DNA of 64,000 nucleotides from Darksidea phi (taxonomy: Eukaryota; Ascomycota; Dothideomycetes; Pleosporales; Lentitheciaceae). Position numbers and translations under genes: made by a program. The stretch spans positions 475,248-539,247 of the forward strand of contig JASJFT010000007.1 in NCBI GenBank assembly GCA_030770425.1. The letters are read 5' to 3'. Positions 1-11,396 of this stretch are shown here, one piece after another (the first letter of the stretch is position 1; every line of letters begins with the position of its first letter). Under the pieces are notes generated by a model, which worked only from the letters and a program-made list of their open reading frames with translations, was not told where the DNA came from and made no database searches.

Positions 1-1567
1 TCGTTGCTCCCAGATTCCTTCGCATCGTCTGTCCCATTTGGCAGCGCGGCCATCCTCTTCCCGCACCAATGTGCGCTTGAGGCGTCCAGTTTTCCAGAAG
101 TATTCGGACTTCGAATAGGTGCAGTAGCCGCGCGTCGATTCGTCTGGTGTATCGAGAAAAGCCGCAGTAGCATCGCCCACTGTGACTAGAGGCGTATTTT
201 TGTCCATAGGGATTCCAAAAAGCATAAATACGAGACAAGCAACCTTGACAGTATTACATATAACCACTATCAGCAGGAACGGTAAGCTCATTTGGACATG
301 GGACTCTATCGCAGGGTAAGCAAAAGCCCCCATTATATGTATCTCAAATTCGAAAAGCGGAGATTGCGTAGTCCAGTTTTCATAAAGATATTTTGCTGGA
401 GTCCACCCTCCTTGACCAATATTTGGGGCCCAATAGGCCGATGTATTAGAGTAGATTGGCTCGGCCAGCGGTAAATCGATGACAGGGAGGCTGAAATTGT
501 GAACGCCTTGGCTGTCAGCAGCGAATTGGGAATATTGAAGGCGACTCTGGTTAAAAAACAAGACTACATCACCATGCTCAGAGACGTAGTCTTGACTATA
601 CGTGCTTATTATTTCCGATACATTGAGTAAAGTGAGGTTAGAATTCTTTGTGGACACGGTTGCATTCATGGCATGCCACTCGGGCGTACCATACACCACG
701 AAGTCTGTGGTGTAGCTGCTGCCAGTGACTACCTGGAACACACTGGCGTTATAGCTGATTATTGTCAGCACTTCAGAAGTGAAGAGAGGCAGGTGTTTAC
801 ATGCAAGAGGTGGAGAGGTACGGATGACAGAGCAAGTGCGGACCAAAGGATCTTCCTCCTTAGAGATATCGAACTAATGTTTCGGATACTGAGGATTCCA
901 ATGTCTAGAAATCGTCCTTGACGGTGCGCGACTTCGCATTCGTCGCGTGTAGGCGCCGAGAGTACTTGCATAGCATAATTGCTTGCGCTCAAAAGCATGG
1001 TGCTAAGCATGTTGATCAAGACGTGGAGAATCGTGCTAAGCCGGGTGATCCGGGTTGCGCTGCCCGAAAAGATTGTCGCGATTCCTTGGTCGTACCCGGA
1101 TCCAGAAAGGGCCCCAATAATGATGAATGTGCAATTCGCGAGGAGCACAGCTGTGCCAATGATTGAGCCCACCATGATCCCCCATTGCCAGCCATAGAAC
1201 CGGCTCTGTCGCTTCCATGTATCCACCGCATTGAATGGTCTGCTGAGAATAGATTGGATGCGTGCCAGAACATGCTTTGTACGCTGGCGATGCACACTCT
1301 TCGAACTGAGGGATGACGACAGAGAACTTGTACGGAGCAGCCCTGACACTAAATCTGAAGGCTCGGGCTCTGCGTCTTGGGCGATGCTCGATGCGGATTC
1401 GGATCCGGATTCGGATCTAGAGGTACTAAAAGAAATAATGAGCTTCAAGTGAGACAGGCGTCTAAGCAGTCGTACATCTCGAGGTTTTCCAGCTCAACGT
1501 TCTGATACCCATGCTCAGAGTCATGAGTAGATGACCACGCTGACTTGCCTGTTTCTGCCGACTCCAT
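1..1567 (-). CDS. DUF6536-family multi-pass membrane protein (C-terminus beyond left edge)
   Basis: The model is complement(join(<1..754, 805..1425, 1476..1567)). The start is MESAETGKSA at 1567. Intron 1 (50 nt) is an ordinary GT-AG intron with a pyrimidine-rich TTTTAG end. Intron 2 (755..804) begins GC rather than GT. Splicing it restores PLHLFYNASVF, which is the usual core of fungal DUF6536 proteins, and it has a CTGAC branch point 12 nt before the end. A Ser/Glu-rich N-terminus is followed by a membrane helix (WGIMVGSIIGTAVLLANCTF), the conserved LSTILHVLINMLSTMLLSASNYAMQ-type segment and the SAPTR motif, then an extracellular-looking loop with several NxS/T sites and another helix (FLLIVVICNTVKVACLVFML). 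The reading frame is open to base 1, so the protein continues outside the window. The family is common in filamentous ascomycetes and its function is unknown. Family call is confident, biochemical role is not. Confidence 0.85.
755..804 (-). other. Candidate GC-AG intron in the DUF6536 gene
   Basis: Read on the minus strand, the intron starts GCATGT and ends AATAATCAG, with CTGAC as branch point, 50 nt in all. Using the nearest GT (801..800) instead gives a stop codon at the junction, while the GC donor joins CTC-TT to C-TAT-AAC and keeps the conserved LFYN sequence. Confidence 0.6.
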
Positions 1568-3210
1568 GGCGGGAGGTGACGGCAACAGGTACGGTGAGAT
1601 TTGGTCGTAACCGCCGACTGTTGAAATTGTCGAATGGAAAAAGCACGCTAGAAGGCAGTGGAGAGAGAGAGTTTCATTTTAGCGTCTCTATACCCCAGGG
1701 CTAAGCTGACGCGCTAGAGGTGGCGAAGCTAATGCGCAAGAGGTGGCGTGGCTGTGTACGCCGCTACTATCGAGAGCGAGTAGGCAGAGTCCTGTGGTGT
1801 CGAGAGTGGTTGGCTCTCCGCCGTGCTTGGTCGACATTGTTTCCTCTACGCTGTGGTCTGTAGCTGCGCTTGCTTGAACGTGGAGGAAGGGAATGAGGTT
1901 TACTACCAGCCTTCAGACGCCGCCGCACTATCTGAAGTGGGCAGCGAGCAGGCTGAAGGCAGTTGTAAGCAGAAGAGCAGCATGTCTGCAGCACGGGCTG
2001 GGGCTGAGAGCTGATGGTGGTGGGTGCTGGCCAGCCGTAGCCAGGAGGTTGGCGGGGGGAAGCGCCGGAAATAATGAGCGGTTAAATTAACCGCTCAAAC
2101 GTGGTGATGTCCCCGACATCTGTATTTCCGCATCTCGCAGAACCAGGAAAAAACACACACTTACAAGGATTAGTGTTTGGCTGGCCCGCTGAGTACGGAG
2201 CAGTAAATTGACCCGTTCCGTCTCACATTGTTGAGGTTGGTCTGGATCCTGTACATTACCACTCTTGGGGCTGTCAACGTTCTGCCTCAACTCTGCGGCT
2301 CGGCAGCATCTGTCATTGCTCGTCGCCTGCCAATGTTCGAAACATCACCCCATCGGTCTTGAACATCCCTTACGATCGATAATACTGTTTACGTCTCTAC
2401 AGCTCTATTATTATGTATGAAGTGTGGGTAGAGCACCTCTACTGTGTACAACTCCTACTATATTCCGTGCGGGCCTTACAAAAGGGAGACCCCCACTATG
2501 AAAATCCAAACAAATTTTCGAAGATTGACCCTACTACTGCGGCTCCGATTGGCTTCGAAGTCTTTGAAATGTTTGAAAGATTAGCATGACCCGGCAATAG
2601 GGCAATAATCTCGTTCCCCAGTTCTTGCAGGAGGCTGGCCAGCGATGGGGCCGGATTTAGAGACATTCTGACTGTTGAACTTGTGATATGCGGCTCGTAA
2701 GTTGAACAGAGTACACATCAACAATTTCCGCCCGATTCATCCTTTGCGCCAAGGCAAAGAAGCCAGGTAACGCGTTTCACGCACACCAATATAAACGATC
2801 AACCGGCCTCCCCCTTTAATATTGTAGGGAAGGTGCCTTGGTGATAGTAAGACTTGGTACATCAGGCTTCTTTATATGAAGCTTTACATAGGGGTATGTC
2901 ATAGACCCATCAGCAATTATTATAAGTTTGAGCACCGTTGAGTCTAGGAATGAAGGACGTATTGAATACAAGCCAGCGGTACTGAGATAGGGTTATTCCA
3001 ACCTACCCAAATTTTAATGTACTCAGGAAGAAGTCAATACTAAGCTGATTCCCAAGTCGTTAGGAAGTCCTAAATTCATGATACAAATACTTCCAGAATA
3101 AATTTTCAAGCGTCCAACTCGATTGAGATACAATGTAGCTTTTTGTTTGCAATATCGGATACTCACACCCCTCTGGCTAAGCTTTGTCGGTTTTGACCGC
3201 CACATTAGGC
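1568..3210. other. Intergenic, no gene seen
   Basis: About 1.6 kb lie upstream of the DUF6536 gene and downstream of the CorA-like gene. The reading frames here are short, with no recognisable protein, splice-supported extension or RNA gene. A short imperfect repeat (AGAGGTGGCG) occurs twice near 1715-1750. The left part presumably holds the DUF6536 promoter. Confidence 0.5.
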
Positions 3211-6200
3211 TCACACGAGCAACTGCGAATCTGCACTTTCTCTCTTCCGCGAAAATGCAAAGCGTCTCTGCAACCCCCTTCGTCCGTCCCTAATTCTTGC
3301 TCGAAACGAGTTTTGACCGGTAGAAGTTGATGTCGTTGTCTGCTTTGACGAGTCCTCACGAAGTTGATGTAACGCTTTCGTAGCCACGTCGTATAGTATT
3401 CCGCCCCGGTACGCGATGAAGACAGCGAAGCCAACAATACCCGCAGTGACTGGTACAGCAATAGCCCAGAAAAAGGCCTGCTTGTGCTCGGTATTGCGGA
3501 TATCGGCAATGTTCATGCCAAAGAAGCTTGTGACGAACGAGCTAGATATATTTAGCACATGACTGGATGATTCGCCGTACAGTACCCCAACACGAGTCTG
3601 GAAACGCGCTACAAACTATTCCTAGCGCAAGTACCCATAGCCTCGTGTTCAAACAATGCAAAGAGCATTCAACTCACAGGGGTAGGAAGATTGTCGTAAT
3701 CATGGTAAATACCATAATCGCCTTGCCGTTGTCTTCTTCAAGAATTTCCACGCTTTCTTTCAGTTGTTCTCTCAGTGTTCGAGCCCAATTATCCAGCGCA
3801 TCTATCTCAGCAGCTTGCGTGCGAAGTGACCGGTATCCTAGCTTGAGGCACTTCCTTTCAGCCAAGAAAGTTTGGACCCTGTCACTAGCAGTAGGTCCGG
3901 AGAAGTTTGGGTCCAACACTTTGATGAAGCTCTCGTACGTTTGCTGTTGCCAGTCATTTACCCACTTGATGACAGTCAACTCATCTTGGAGTGCGTGGAT
4001 ATCCAGGAGCAATCTTTTCCGAGGGAAGCGGTGGACTTGGTATTTCTATGACGAGGGTCAGTCACATGTTGGTCCACAGATTAGATAGTCGCTTCACCGT
4101 GACGGAATTTGGGTCACTTACCAACTTCGATGTATACTCTCGGTACACTCCATTGATATCCAGTTCTGAATCTGGCAATACTTGCCTCTTCTGTAAATTC
4201 TGACATATCAAAGCAATCAGAAATTCCGGCCCCGCGGGTGCCATGTTGACTACGGCCGTTTCCGAGTCTGAAAGTGCAAAAGCCTTCTGCGCTTCGGTCA
4301 TAGCTTGCTGAGCGGCTTTGCCTTGCTTGACGAGGTCGAATAGGGCAAATCGTACATTCTGAGCCTCTTGTCGATACCTAAGTAGAACGGAAAGGTCAGA
4401 TAGGTTGTGGATTTCATCTTTGATCTCAACAAATGTGATAGCCACCTGAACAATGAATAAGGCCGTTTCTTCAAAGCACCTGACTAAGTGCGTAGGTAAT
4501 GACAAACACTCTGCTCTCTGCGCTCGATCACGTGCTACTGACACATGAGTCTTCTTTGCACCATCGCTCAGGAGCTCTAGAGAGGCAAGACAACTGCGAA
4601 GCAAAATCAGCTGTCGCTCATGCCTCATCTCCCGGCGGAGTTGGTCGACAGTGCATATCCAGCCGTAATACCGGAAGACATCTTTTCGGGACTGATGTTG
4701 CGCTTGATTATTTCGGGTAACGTTATGATGTTTTTTGAGATGATCCATTGCCTTTCTAATAGAGCGGTACGTGTATGCAGACCGACAACTTGCGCAGTAT
4801 TCAACGCTAATGGATCCTTTTTCAGCTGAGTTACCGAGAATGTCCTTTTCGTGGGGGCGTATAATATAATACCCTTGAAGAAACTCTTTTGCTTCTTCAA
4901 GCATTGAATGGATGGTCTGTATTCAATTAGCATGATGTAGAGTGTAATTGCTATTACAAGTTGACAATAAGTGAGTCAAAATTGATTCATTAGCTTGGTT
5001 AGCGATTCGGCCCTAGATTGAAAGTGCGACGCAAAGGAGGGCCGTGAAAGTCTTGAAATGGAGCTTACCTGTAAGATGGTCCAGAGAGCTCCCCACATCT
5101 TCCTCACCAACCGATGTTCGCATGCAGGAAATACGAATAGAGCAACATACGCTTCGACTTCCTGGACCATCTTGCTCATCGCTGTGGACATGTCAACCAT
5201 TTGACGTTTGAGAACAGCGGTAGAGATAGACTTGATTGCTGTCTCTGATGATTCCAATGTGAATTCAGACCCGATAGTGGAATGGCGAAAGGCGAACTCG
5301 AAGCTAGTGTGTAGCTTTTCGAAGGGATGCTCATTGCCACCAGCTTGGGAGATTGCTGTGAAATCTGTAGCTGTTTTTTCCAATTCTTGAAAGCCTATTT
5401 CTTCAATTAACCTGTACCAGTTCTTTTCACGCACAAAGATGCTTCGCTCAATGTCTTCCAGAATGGTGAACAGATGCTCCATTTGAAGACGCTGGGCGTG
5501 ATAATCCTCTTTTGCGGCTTCCTCGACGGTAGTGGGCGCTTTATCAAGTGGCGAGTAACCCCAGAGTAGGAAGGGTAATCTCAAGGTAGCATTTTCAGGT
5601 TGATTCTCGTGCTGAGATGTTCCTTGCTCGTACGATTGAAGAGAACTCAACTTAGGCTCCTCGAAACGTCCAATCATACGAACCACAGCCTCGACGGCAT
5701 CTACAATGCATTGCATTGCTTCTTTGAATGATTGGTACTCTAAGTGGTTGGCTTTCACCAATGCGTCCCTGTGGGCATAGTGGATCTCTTTGTTATATGC
5801 TTCCAGCTGTTCCAGAGCTTCGAGAAGTTTTGCAGTGGGTACTTGGCTATCCAGTCGTTGTATCAATTTGAAGCAAGGCTCAGTAGTTGTGGTATCCATC
5901 CCGTTTGCGAGAGCCAACGCTTCTTTAAGACCGCAGATCAAGTCGGTGAAATATGCCGGCACTTCCCCTGGGTCTACCAATAGCATGAAGTTTTCAAAAA
6001 ATCCCTTCTCACGGTTGTCAAATCTGCTATCCAATGTCGTTCTGAATGCAACCCGTATATTGTTACGGGACAAAGCGGCGGTAGTGGTAGGCGGAGGTCT
6101 TGGCGTACCATGCAAGCCGCTATGAGATGCTTCGAGTTGATGTAGATCTGGCCGAGAGTCCTGTACAAAGGTCTCGCGATGATTATGATGATCAAAAGAC

Positions 6201-8196
6201 CCTGGAGTCTGCGGGACTACGTTGCATACCTCGGGAATATGCTGGGGGACGGTCTCATCAAATCTAACTATGGAATCACTGTCTGGTGCGGGCCGGTTTG
6301 TATCACTGTCTCCAGGAGATGCGTTTTGGAGGCTTTTGCGTGCGGGAAGCGTGGAAGCTAACTCATGTCCGAGCTCGTCTGCCAATGTGTTGCCTGGCGT
6401 TATCATTTCCCCTCTTAAGTCACTTAGATTACATTCTGAGCAAGTGAGCAGGTACTCTGATGCACTGTTAGTTTTTGTTGTCTTAAGGAATGCGATTTTC
6501 CTTACTAGATCCAATAACAACAAACCACAAGTGAGGAACATACATGTTGCCATTTAGAGACTTTCGCGACCCTGTGCAGAATGTAGGAGAGCATTCGCGG
6601 CTCATAGTTGGCTCATGGGGATACAAGGTCTGCAGCATGGTCCAGAGTGGGTATCCTTGGTCGGAAACGTTATTTCGGATTATATGCCGGAATGCCAGGT
6701 AGGGAAAGCAGATAAACGTAACTGAGAGGCCGGATTCGCTCAAACCTGTTGCCGTAGTGCCTTTGCACTGTAAGACGGTCCCTGGCTCGATACGATATCC
6801 GCTAAAGAACTTGGTACGATATGTAGTTCTAATACGGTCGAAGAGCTTTAGAATCAGATACTTCATCTCATCGCGAAGTCCTGGAGCATTGACAGCAAAG
6901 TCCTGCATGCAATTAGTTCGTCAAAGCCAAATAAGGTAATTCTGTAATCTTTGGACCTCACCTCAAACTCTCGGAGATCCATATCGTCTCTCTGCAGATG
7001 TCTGGGCTTATCAGTACTGCATTGTACAACTATCAATTTTACCATCAAATGACTTACAGCCACTTATACTGACACTTCTCTTTACCTTCCTTCCTCGCCG
7101 GGTTGTGAGAATACGACAATTTCATTGCGAATTGTCCATCGCGGTTTTTGAATTGCTTCGAATCAGTGATATTGCAGATATGTACCAGCGGGGCCATGTT
7201 TAGACCATGATGAACGGGCCATTGCCTCTGTAGAGCTTCCAGTAGCCTTGAGTGAAGGGCTGTATAAGTACGACGTACCGGAACAACGAAGGCTAGTCCG
7301 TTCTGCTCCGTAAGACGATGTTGGGCGTCCCTTTCTTTTTGATCAGGAACCTGTTGCATTGCTTGGAGAGCTGGGGGATAAGTGGATGGCCAATTATCGG
7401 AGCGATATTGCACAAAGCTAGAAGCAGTTGTCTGGTTGTTGTGTCTGCGCTCCTGTGCTTTTGGACTTCTAATGTACTGTGAGGATGCGCGGGATGCGGC
7501 AATGGGAGGTTGGTCCCTGCCAATGGAATTCTCACGCTGGTCATCTCCGGAAGGGCATTTTTTGTTTTCTGCTGTGGGATGTGTGGCCGAAATAGATTCG
7601 TCGCTTGCATTCGGGGGTAGTTGATCATTGATCCTTTGGTCTCCGGTGCCGCCGCCATAGCTCCAGCTCGAGTCATTATCAGAGACGTATTCATCCCGCA
7701 ATCTGTCGTTGTATAATGGGACGGCCGAGAGAGTGTCAGTCGTTACACTTTCTTCCACAAGGTTTGATTCAGTAGCTGCTTCTGTTGCCTTTCCTTTGCC
7801 TTTCATTCGAGAGTTTGGCTTGGCATGGGGGGTTTGATCACCCTCGTGTTTGAACATGTTCCCTTCAATTTTAGCGCTGGCCATAGGTTCTTTCTGGGAT
7901 ATGCTAGCAGAAACGTAGTCGTACGGATCGTATACCCGCTGCCCAATACGGTCGTTTGGGTCTGGCGTAGGGTGAGCGCTAACATCGTTATCAGAACCTG
8001 CGTTAGAAGACATCGATTCCGTCTCAATATTCGACTGTGCCGTTAACGGCTGAGGTTTGGGGGTGCGGGGCATGAACAGACGGAGCCTTGCATTGCAATT
8101 TTTAGGGCAGACGAGGGGATTAGCCAAGCAACCTATATGCACGATTACGTGAGAAGAAGTCATATTAGCTATATATGTAATATAATTTTGTGCCAT
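3211..8196 (-). CDS. Large CorA-like (Mg2+ transporter-type) protein with internal zinc finger, 1485 aa
   Basis: The model is complement(join(3211..3541, 3678..4045, 4122..4916, 5069..6456, 6506..6902, 6962..7001, 7058..8196)), 4458 nt and exactly 1486 codons. All six introns are GT-AG and several show a CTAAC or CTGAY branch point. Residues 1-320 are polar and low-complexity. A fungal CorA-like N-terminal region follows (YPLWTMLQTLYPHEPTMSRE, PHLWFVVIGSK-YLLTC). A C-x2-C...H-x3/4-H finger uses Cys1029, Cys1032, His1047 and His1051/1052. The C-terminus has the CorA signature: a long alpha helix, a first membrane helix (AIMVFTMITTIFLPLSFVTS), the GMN motif at 1384-1386 and a second helix. GMN marks the CorA/Mrs2 ion-channel fold. 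In these fungal relatives transport is unproven, and the long N-terminus suggests a regulatory role. A second in-frame start, MPRTPKPQPL, lies at 8073 and may be the real one. The gene is divergent from the glyoxalase-like gene. Confidence 0.85.
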
Positions 8197-8362
8197 GAGA
8201 GCAAGTCAAAATCGGAAGGGGATTATTCTATGAGCGTAGTCTATCTCTCTTCCCTCCTGGTACATAAGACAAACAGCCAAGAAAACTCAAACCCAGCCTA
8301 GTATAATCTATCCTTCCACACCCACCCACCGTCGAACCCCCAACACCCAAAAAGAGAAAACA
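8197..8362. promoter_or_regulatory. Short divergent promoter region, CorA-like / glyoxalase-like
   Basis: Only 166 bp separate the two start codons on opposite strands, so upstream signals must be shared or overlap. If the CorA-like protein starts at the internal ATG (8073) the spacer is 289 bp. No specific binding site can be named. Confidence 0.45.
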
Positions 8363-9268
8363 ATGTCCCAACCCACCCTCGACCATCTAATCCTCTTCCT
8401 TCCCCCCTCCCCAACAATCAATAATGCCCCCCTCATCCCCTCCTTCTTCACCAAAAACTTCACAATAACCCCCGGCGGCACCCACGCAGACAATCTAACA
8501 GCCAACGAGCTCATCATCCTAGCAGACGGCTGCTACATCGAATTGATCTGCTTCCTGTCCTCTCCCAATCCCGCATCTACCGCCGCCGCAGATGCAATCG
8601 CAGATGCAACCGCACAGGTAACCGCAATCCAAAACCACTGGTGGGGTCCTTCCCCCCACCGTAAAGGCTGGACAGACTGGTGCCTGACCACCCCCTCAAC
8701 AACCCCTCCATCCACGCACCCCTCCACACACGCACCCCCCATTGCCGGCGCGCGGAAGCGCCCAGACGGTCTCCAAGTAAAATGGACCGTTACCTTCCCT
8801 TCCGGCGAAAACGGCGGGCAAAAAAGTAGAGGAAAAGTGCCGTTTTACTGCCACGACGTCACGCCGCGCGCGTACCGCGTTCCTATTACGGACACTTCGA
8901 CGCGGCATGCGTGTGGTGCGGTGGGGGTGCAGCAACTCTCTGTTATCGTTGACGGTCGGGATGCGCTTGAGGAAATGAGGGGGGTTTATGCGATGTTATT
9001 TGGGAGGGAGGGGGTTGTTGGTGAGGGTGGGGATGAGGTGCACTTTGAGGTTGGGAGGGTGCAGGGGGTGCAGGGGGTGGACGGTGGGGCTAGGGTTTTG
9101 CTGAGGTTGGCTAGGGATGAGGGTGAGAGGGAGAAGGTTGGGGAGAGGGGGTTTTGGTTTGGAGATGTTGTGCTTGCGGCGAAGGCGGAGGGAGAAAGGG
9201 AGGTTGGGAAGAGGGAGAGGATTGATGGGGAGGACGATGTGGGAGGATTGTGGGTGGAGTACGTTTGA
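8363..9268 (+). CDS. Glyoxalase-like domain protein
   Basis: This is a single-exon gene of 301 aa. The N-terminus (TLDHLILFLPP, then FTITPGGTHADNLTANELIILADGCYIELICF) matches the fungal glyoxalase-like domain related to PF13468: a leading D-H pair, a G-G-x-H turn, and an I/L-x-L-x-D-G-x-Y-I-E-L strand as in vicinal-oxygen-chelate folds. His9 and Glu in YIEL are the likely metal ligands. A WWGPSPHRKGWTDWCL segment in the middle is typical of this subgroup. The substrate is unknown and the protein need not be a true glyoxalase I. The base composition is odd: the first half of the coding strand is C-rich and the last third is G-rich, giving a C-terminus full of Gly, Glu, Val and Arg. It converges with the ICP55 gene, 176 bp apart. 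Confidence 0.8.
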   Translation: MSQPTLDHLILFLPPSPTINNAPLIPSFFTKNFTITPGGTHADNLTANELIILADGCYIELICFLSSPNPASTAAADAIADATAQVTAIQNHWWGPSPHRKGWTDWCLTTPSTTPPSTHPSTHAPPIAGARKRPDGLQVKWTVTFPSGENGGQKSRGKVPFYCHDVTPRAYRVPITDTSTRHACGAVGVQQLSVIVDGRDALEEMRGVYAMLFGREGVVGEGGDEVHFEVGRVQGVQGVDGGARVLLRLARDEGEREKVGERGFWFGDVVLAAKAEGEREVGKRERIDGEDDVGGLWVEYV

Positions 9269-9444
9269 TATGGCTATATTTGTACAAAGTTCCCCACAAT
9301 GGCGTCGAAACTGTTCGTCGCAAGCCCTCATCGACTATTTATAAATACAACTCGTTCATCGTCGGTCCTACATCGAGTACTCATACAACATCGTATGCAT
9401 CCAACACAGATATTCGGATCCTGTAAATCACCACTTAATGAAGC

Positions 9445-11104
9445 TTACTCCGTCCCCTTCAGCGCCTCAATATCATCGATCTATACCACATTAGCACGTC
9501 ATCTTTCCCACTATCCTTCGATAACTTACCTCCTTAACCGCCTCGGTCGTCAGCACAAACGGCCCATCATCGTCCACACAAACACTATCCTCAATCCTCA
9601 TGCCAATTCCCCTCGCCCATGCAGGCCATCTCTCATCGTCCGGAACATAAATCCCCGGCTCAACTGTAATACACATGCCTTGTTCAAACGGGCGATTCCT
9701 TGGCAAACCGGGACTGTCGTGTACGTCGAGGCCAACATAGTGGCCGACGTGGTGCGGGAACAGGGTCTGGATGGCATCGCTAGACATGTCGAAGCCGAGA
9801 TCTGCAAGGCCGTCTGTGAGGGTGCGGGAGGCGATTTTGTGCAGTTTGTCGAGGGAGAGTGTCGAGGAGGCGGAGCAGAGGGAGACGCAGCTTCGTTGGA
9901 CGTTAAGGAGGGTTTTATAAAGGTCTTTTTGCGCGGGGCTGAAGGTGCCATTTACGGGCCATGTGCGCGATATGTCTGTTATGTAGCCACCGTATTCCGC
10001 GCCCGCGTCTACTAGGACGAGTTCGTCGGGCTTGAGCTGCATGTCGTTCGTGACGTAGTGGATCGTGTTCGCGTTGATGCCGCCTGCGACGACTGGGACA
10101 TATGCCGGGCCATCGCAGCCATCTTGCTTGAACCAGTAGTCCAGGAAGGAGTCGAGATCCTTCTCTGTGGTAAAGGTTTGGCGCATGGCGTCTGTAATGG
10201 CTCGACCAGAGTGTTGCCCAACTTTCCGCATGTTTCTTATTTCCGCCTCGCTCTTGATCACCCGCAGCTCGTTCAAAAAAGGTCGAAGGGGCTTGATGCT
10301 CGCTTTCGAGTCCCGGAAAACGTTCATTATGCCGCCTGTCCTCGCGGGTTCGGCACCAGAGAGATATCGTGACAGGATGTTCCTCGATACCATATTGTTC
10401 GGCAGATCCGTGTACACTTCCTTCGCTCGTTTTATCACCTCTGGCAATATCTTGGGGAGCTCGTTCACGTCGCCTGGTGTGTCCGCGTTGAAGACATCCT
10501 CGGCCGCCTGCACGCCCGACCGCGCGCCTTCCCAGAGCTCGGCTTGTGAGTCTTTCGGCCGCACGTAGAGATGGAAGTTGTGTTCGTTGTCGTCGATCTT
10601 TTCTAATCATCGTCAATGCGCGTCTCGGATGGGGTGGCGTGAGGCGTACCTATTATCGCAAGCGCATTGGGTTCGTTGAATCCTGCTCCGTTCAGCTCCT
10701 ATAACAATCCGTAGTCGCAATTGATATACCGGTCAGGTAGAAAAAGTCAGGATCCTGGTGGAACTTGTAGAATACAGCTCCAGAGCGGTACTTGACATCG
10801 GAAGCAGCAAGGATAGCGATCGAGTTCGGCGGGAGAGCTTTGGCGAGCTTGACGCGTCGGTCGTAGTATTCTTGCGCGGTGATGCCGGGTGTAACTACGC
10901 CGTGTCAATACATTATAAGACGCGTAGGGGTCATGTAGTCCTACTTTCACCGGCTTGTAGCAGATGCGGATGCGTCTCATGGAGCGGCTGCCCGAATCGC
11001 AATTCGGCTGCCGACACGCTCAGTGGCCTCCTCGCACGCATGGAGGGAACACCGCGCCATCGCGACCGCGCGAAGGGTCTAAGTAATCGGGAAGAAGAAG
11101 CCAT
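9445..11104 (-). CDS. ICP55: Mitochondrial intermediate cleaving peptidase (Xaa-Pro aminopeptidase 3 type, M24B)
   Basis: The model is complement(join(9445..9480, 9530..10602, 10650..10682, 10730..10894, 10945..11104)), 1467 nt, giving 488 aa. The start is the ATG at 11104. It is followed by an Arg/Ser-rich presequence typical of matrix import (MASSSRLLRPFARSRWRGVP). The N-terminal aminopeptidase-P domain begins at LRFGQPLHETHPHLLQAGE and contains FYLTGFNEPNALAII. The M24 'pita-bread' domain has all five metal ligands: Asp318 and Asp329 (DAGAEYGGYITD), His407 (VGHYVG), Glu434 (EPGIY) and Glu457 (RIED). Yeast Icp55 and human XPNPEP3 trim one residue from precursors already cut by the mitochondrial processing peptidase, which stabilises them; this role is inferred by homology. 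The four introns are 47-50 nt, and the last exon is only 36 nt. It is head to head with the sirtuin gene. Confidence 0.93.
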
Positions 11105-11396
11105 GATACTACACGTATGGAATGGAAGCAAGCTCAAGCCGTGCCCATGCGCGGAAGAGGATCCCTTCCTTATCGATTGCGCAGGGAAAGGTAACAGTTC
11201 CCCGTAGCCACCCTGACGTCGTGGCACCGCACACTCAGCACCGTCACCGTACCCCCGCTTCCTTACCCCTGCTTCGTTCCTGCTGCCTAATGAAGAGCAC
11301 ATACATGACTACTCTACCGCAGCCACGCTCCCCGGCCTCGACTCAAACCCTCGACGTTACGCCACGGCCGCCCGTCTCGCACGCTTCTCCCGCGCA
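11105..11396. promoter_or_regulatory. Bidirectional promoter region, ICP55 / sirtuin
   Basis: 292 bp separate the divergent ATGs at 11104 (-) and 11397 (+). The region also carries both 5' leaders. I see no TATA box. The arrangement suggests joint control of two genes whose products are probably both mitochondrial. Confidence 0.5.

Noticed and set aside
3567..4088. 173-codon plus-strand frame
   Set aside because: It lies opposite exon 6 and introns of the CorA-like gene, whose spliced frame is strongly supported.
10931..11302. N-terminal extension of ICP55 up to 11302
   Set aside because: The extension is not start-coded by ATG and does not resemble a presequence; MASSSRLLRPF at 11104 is a typical mitochondrial one.
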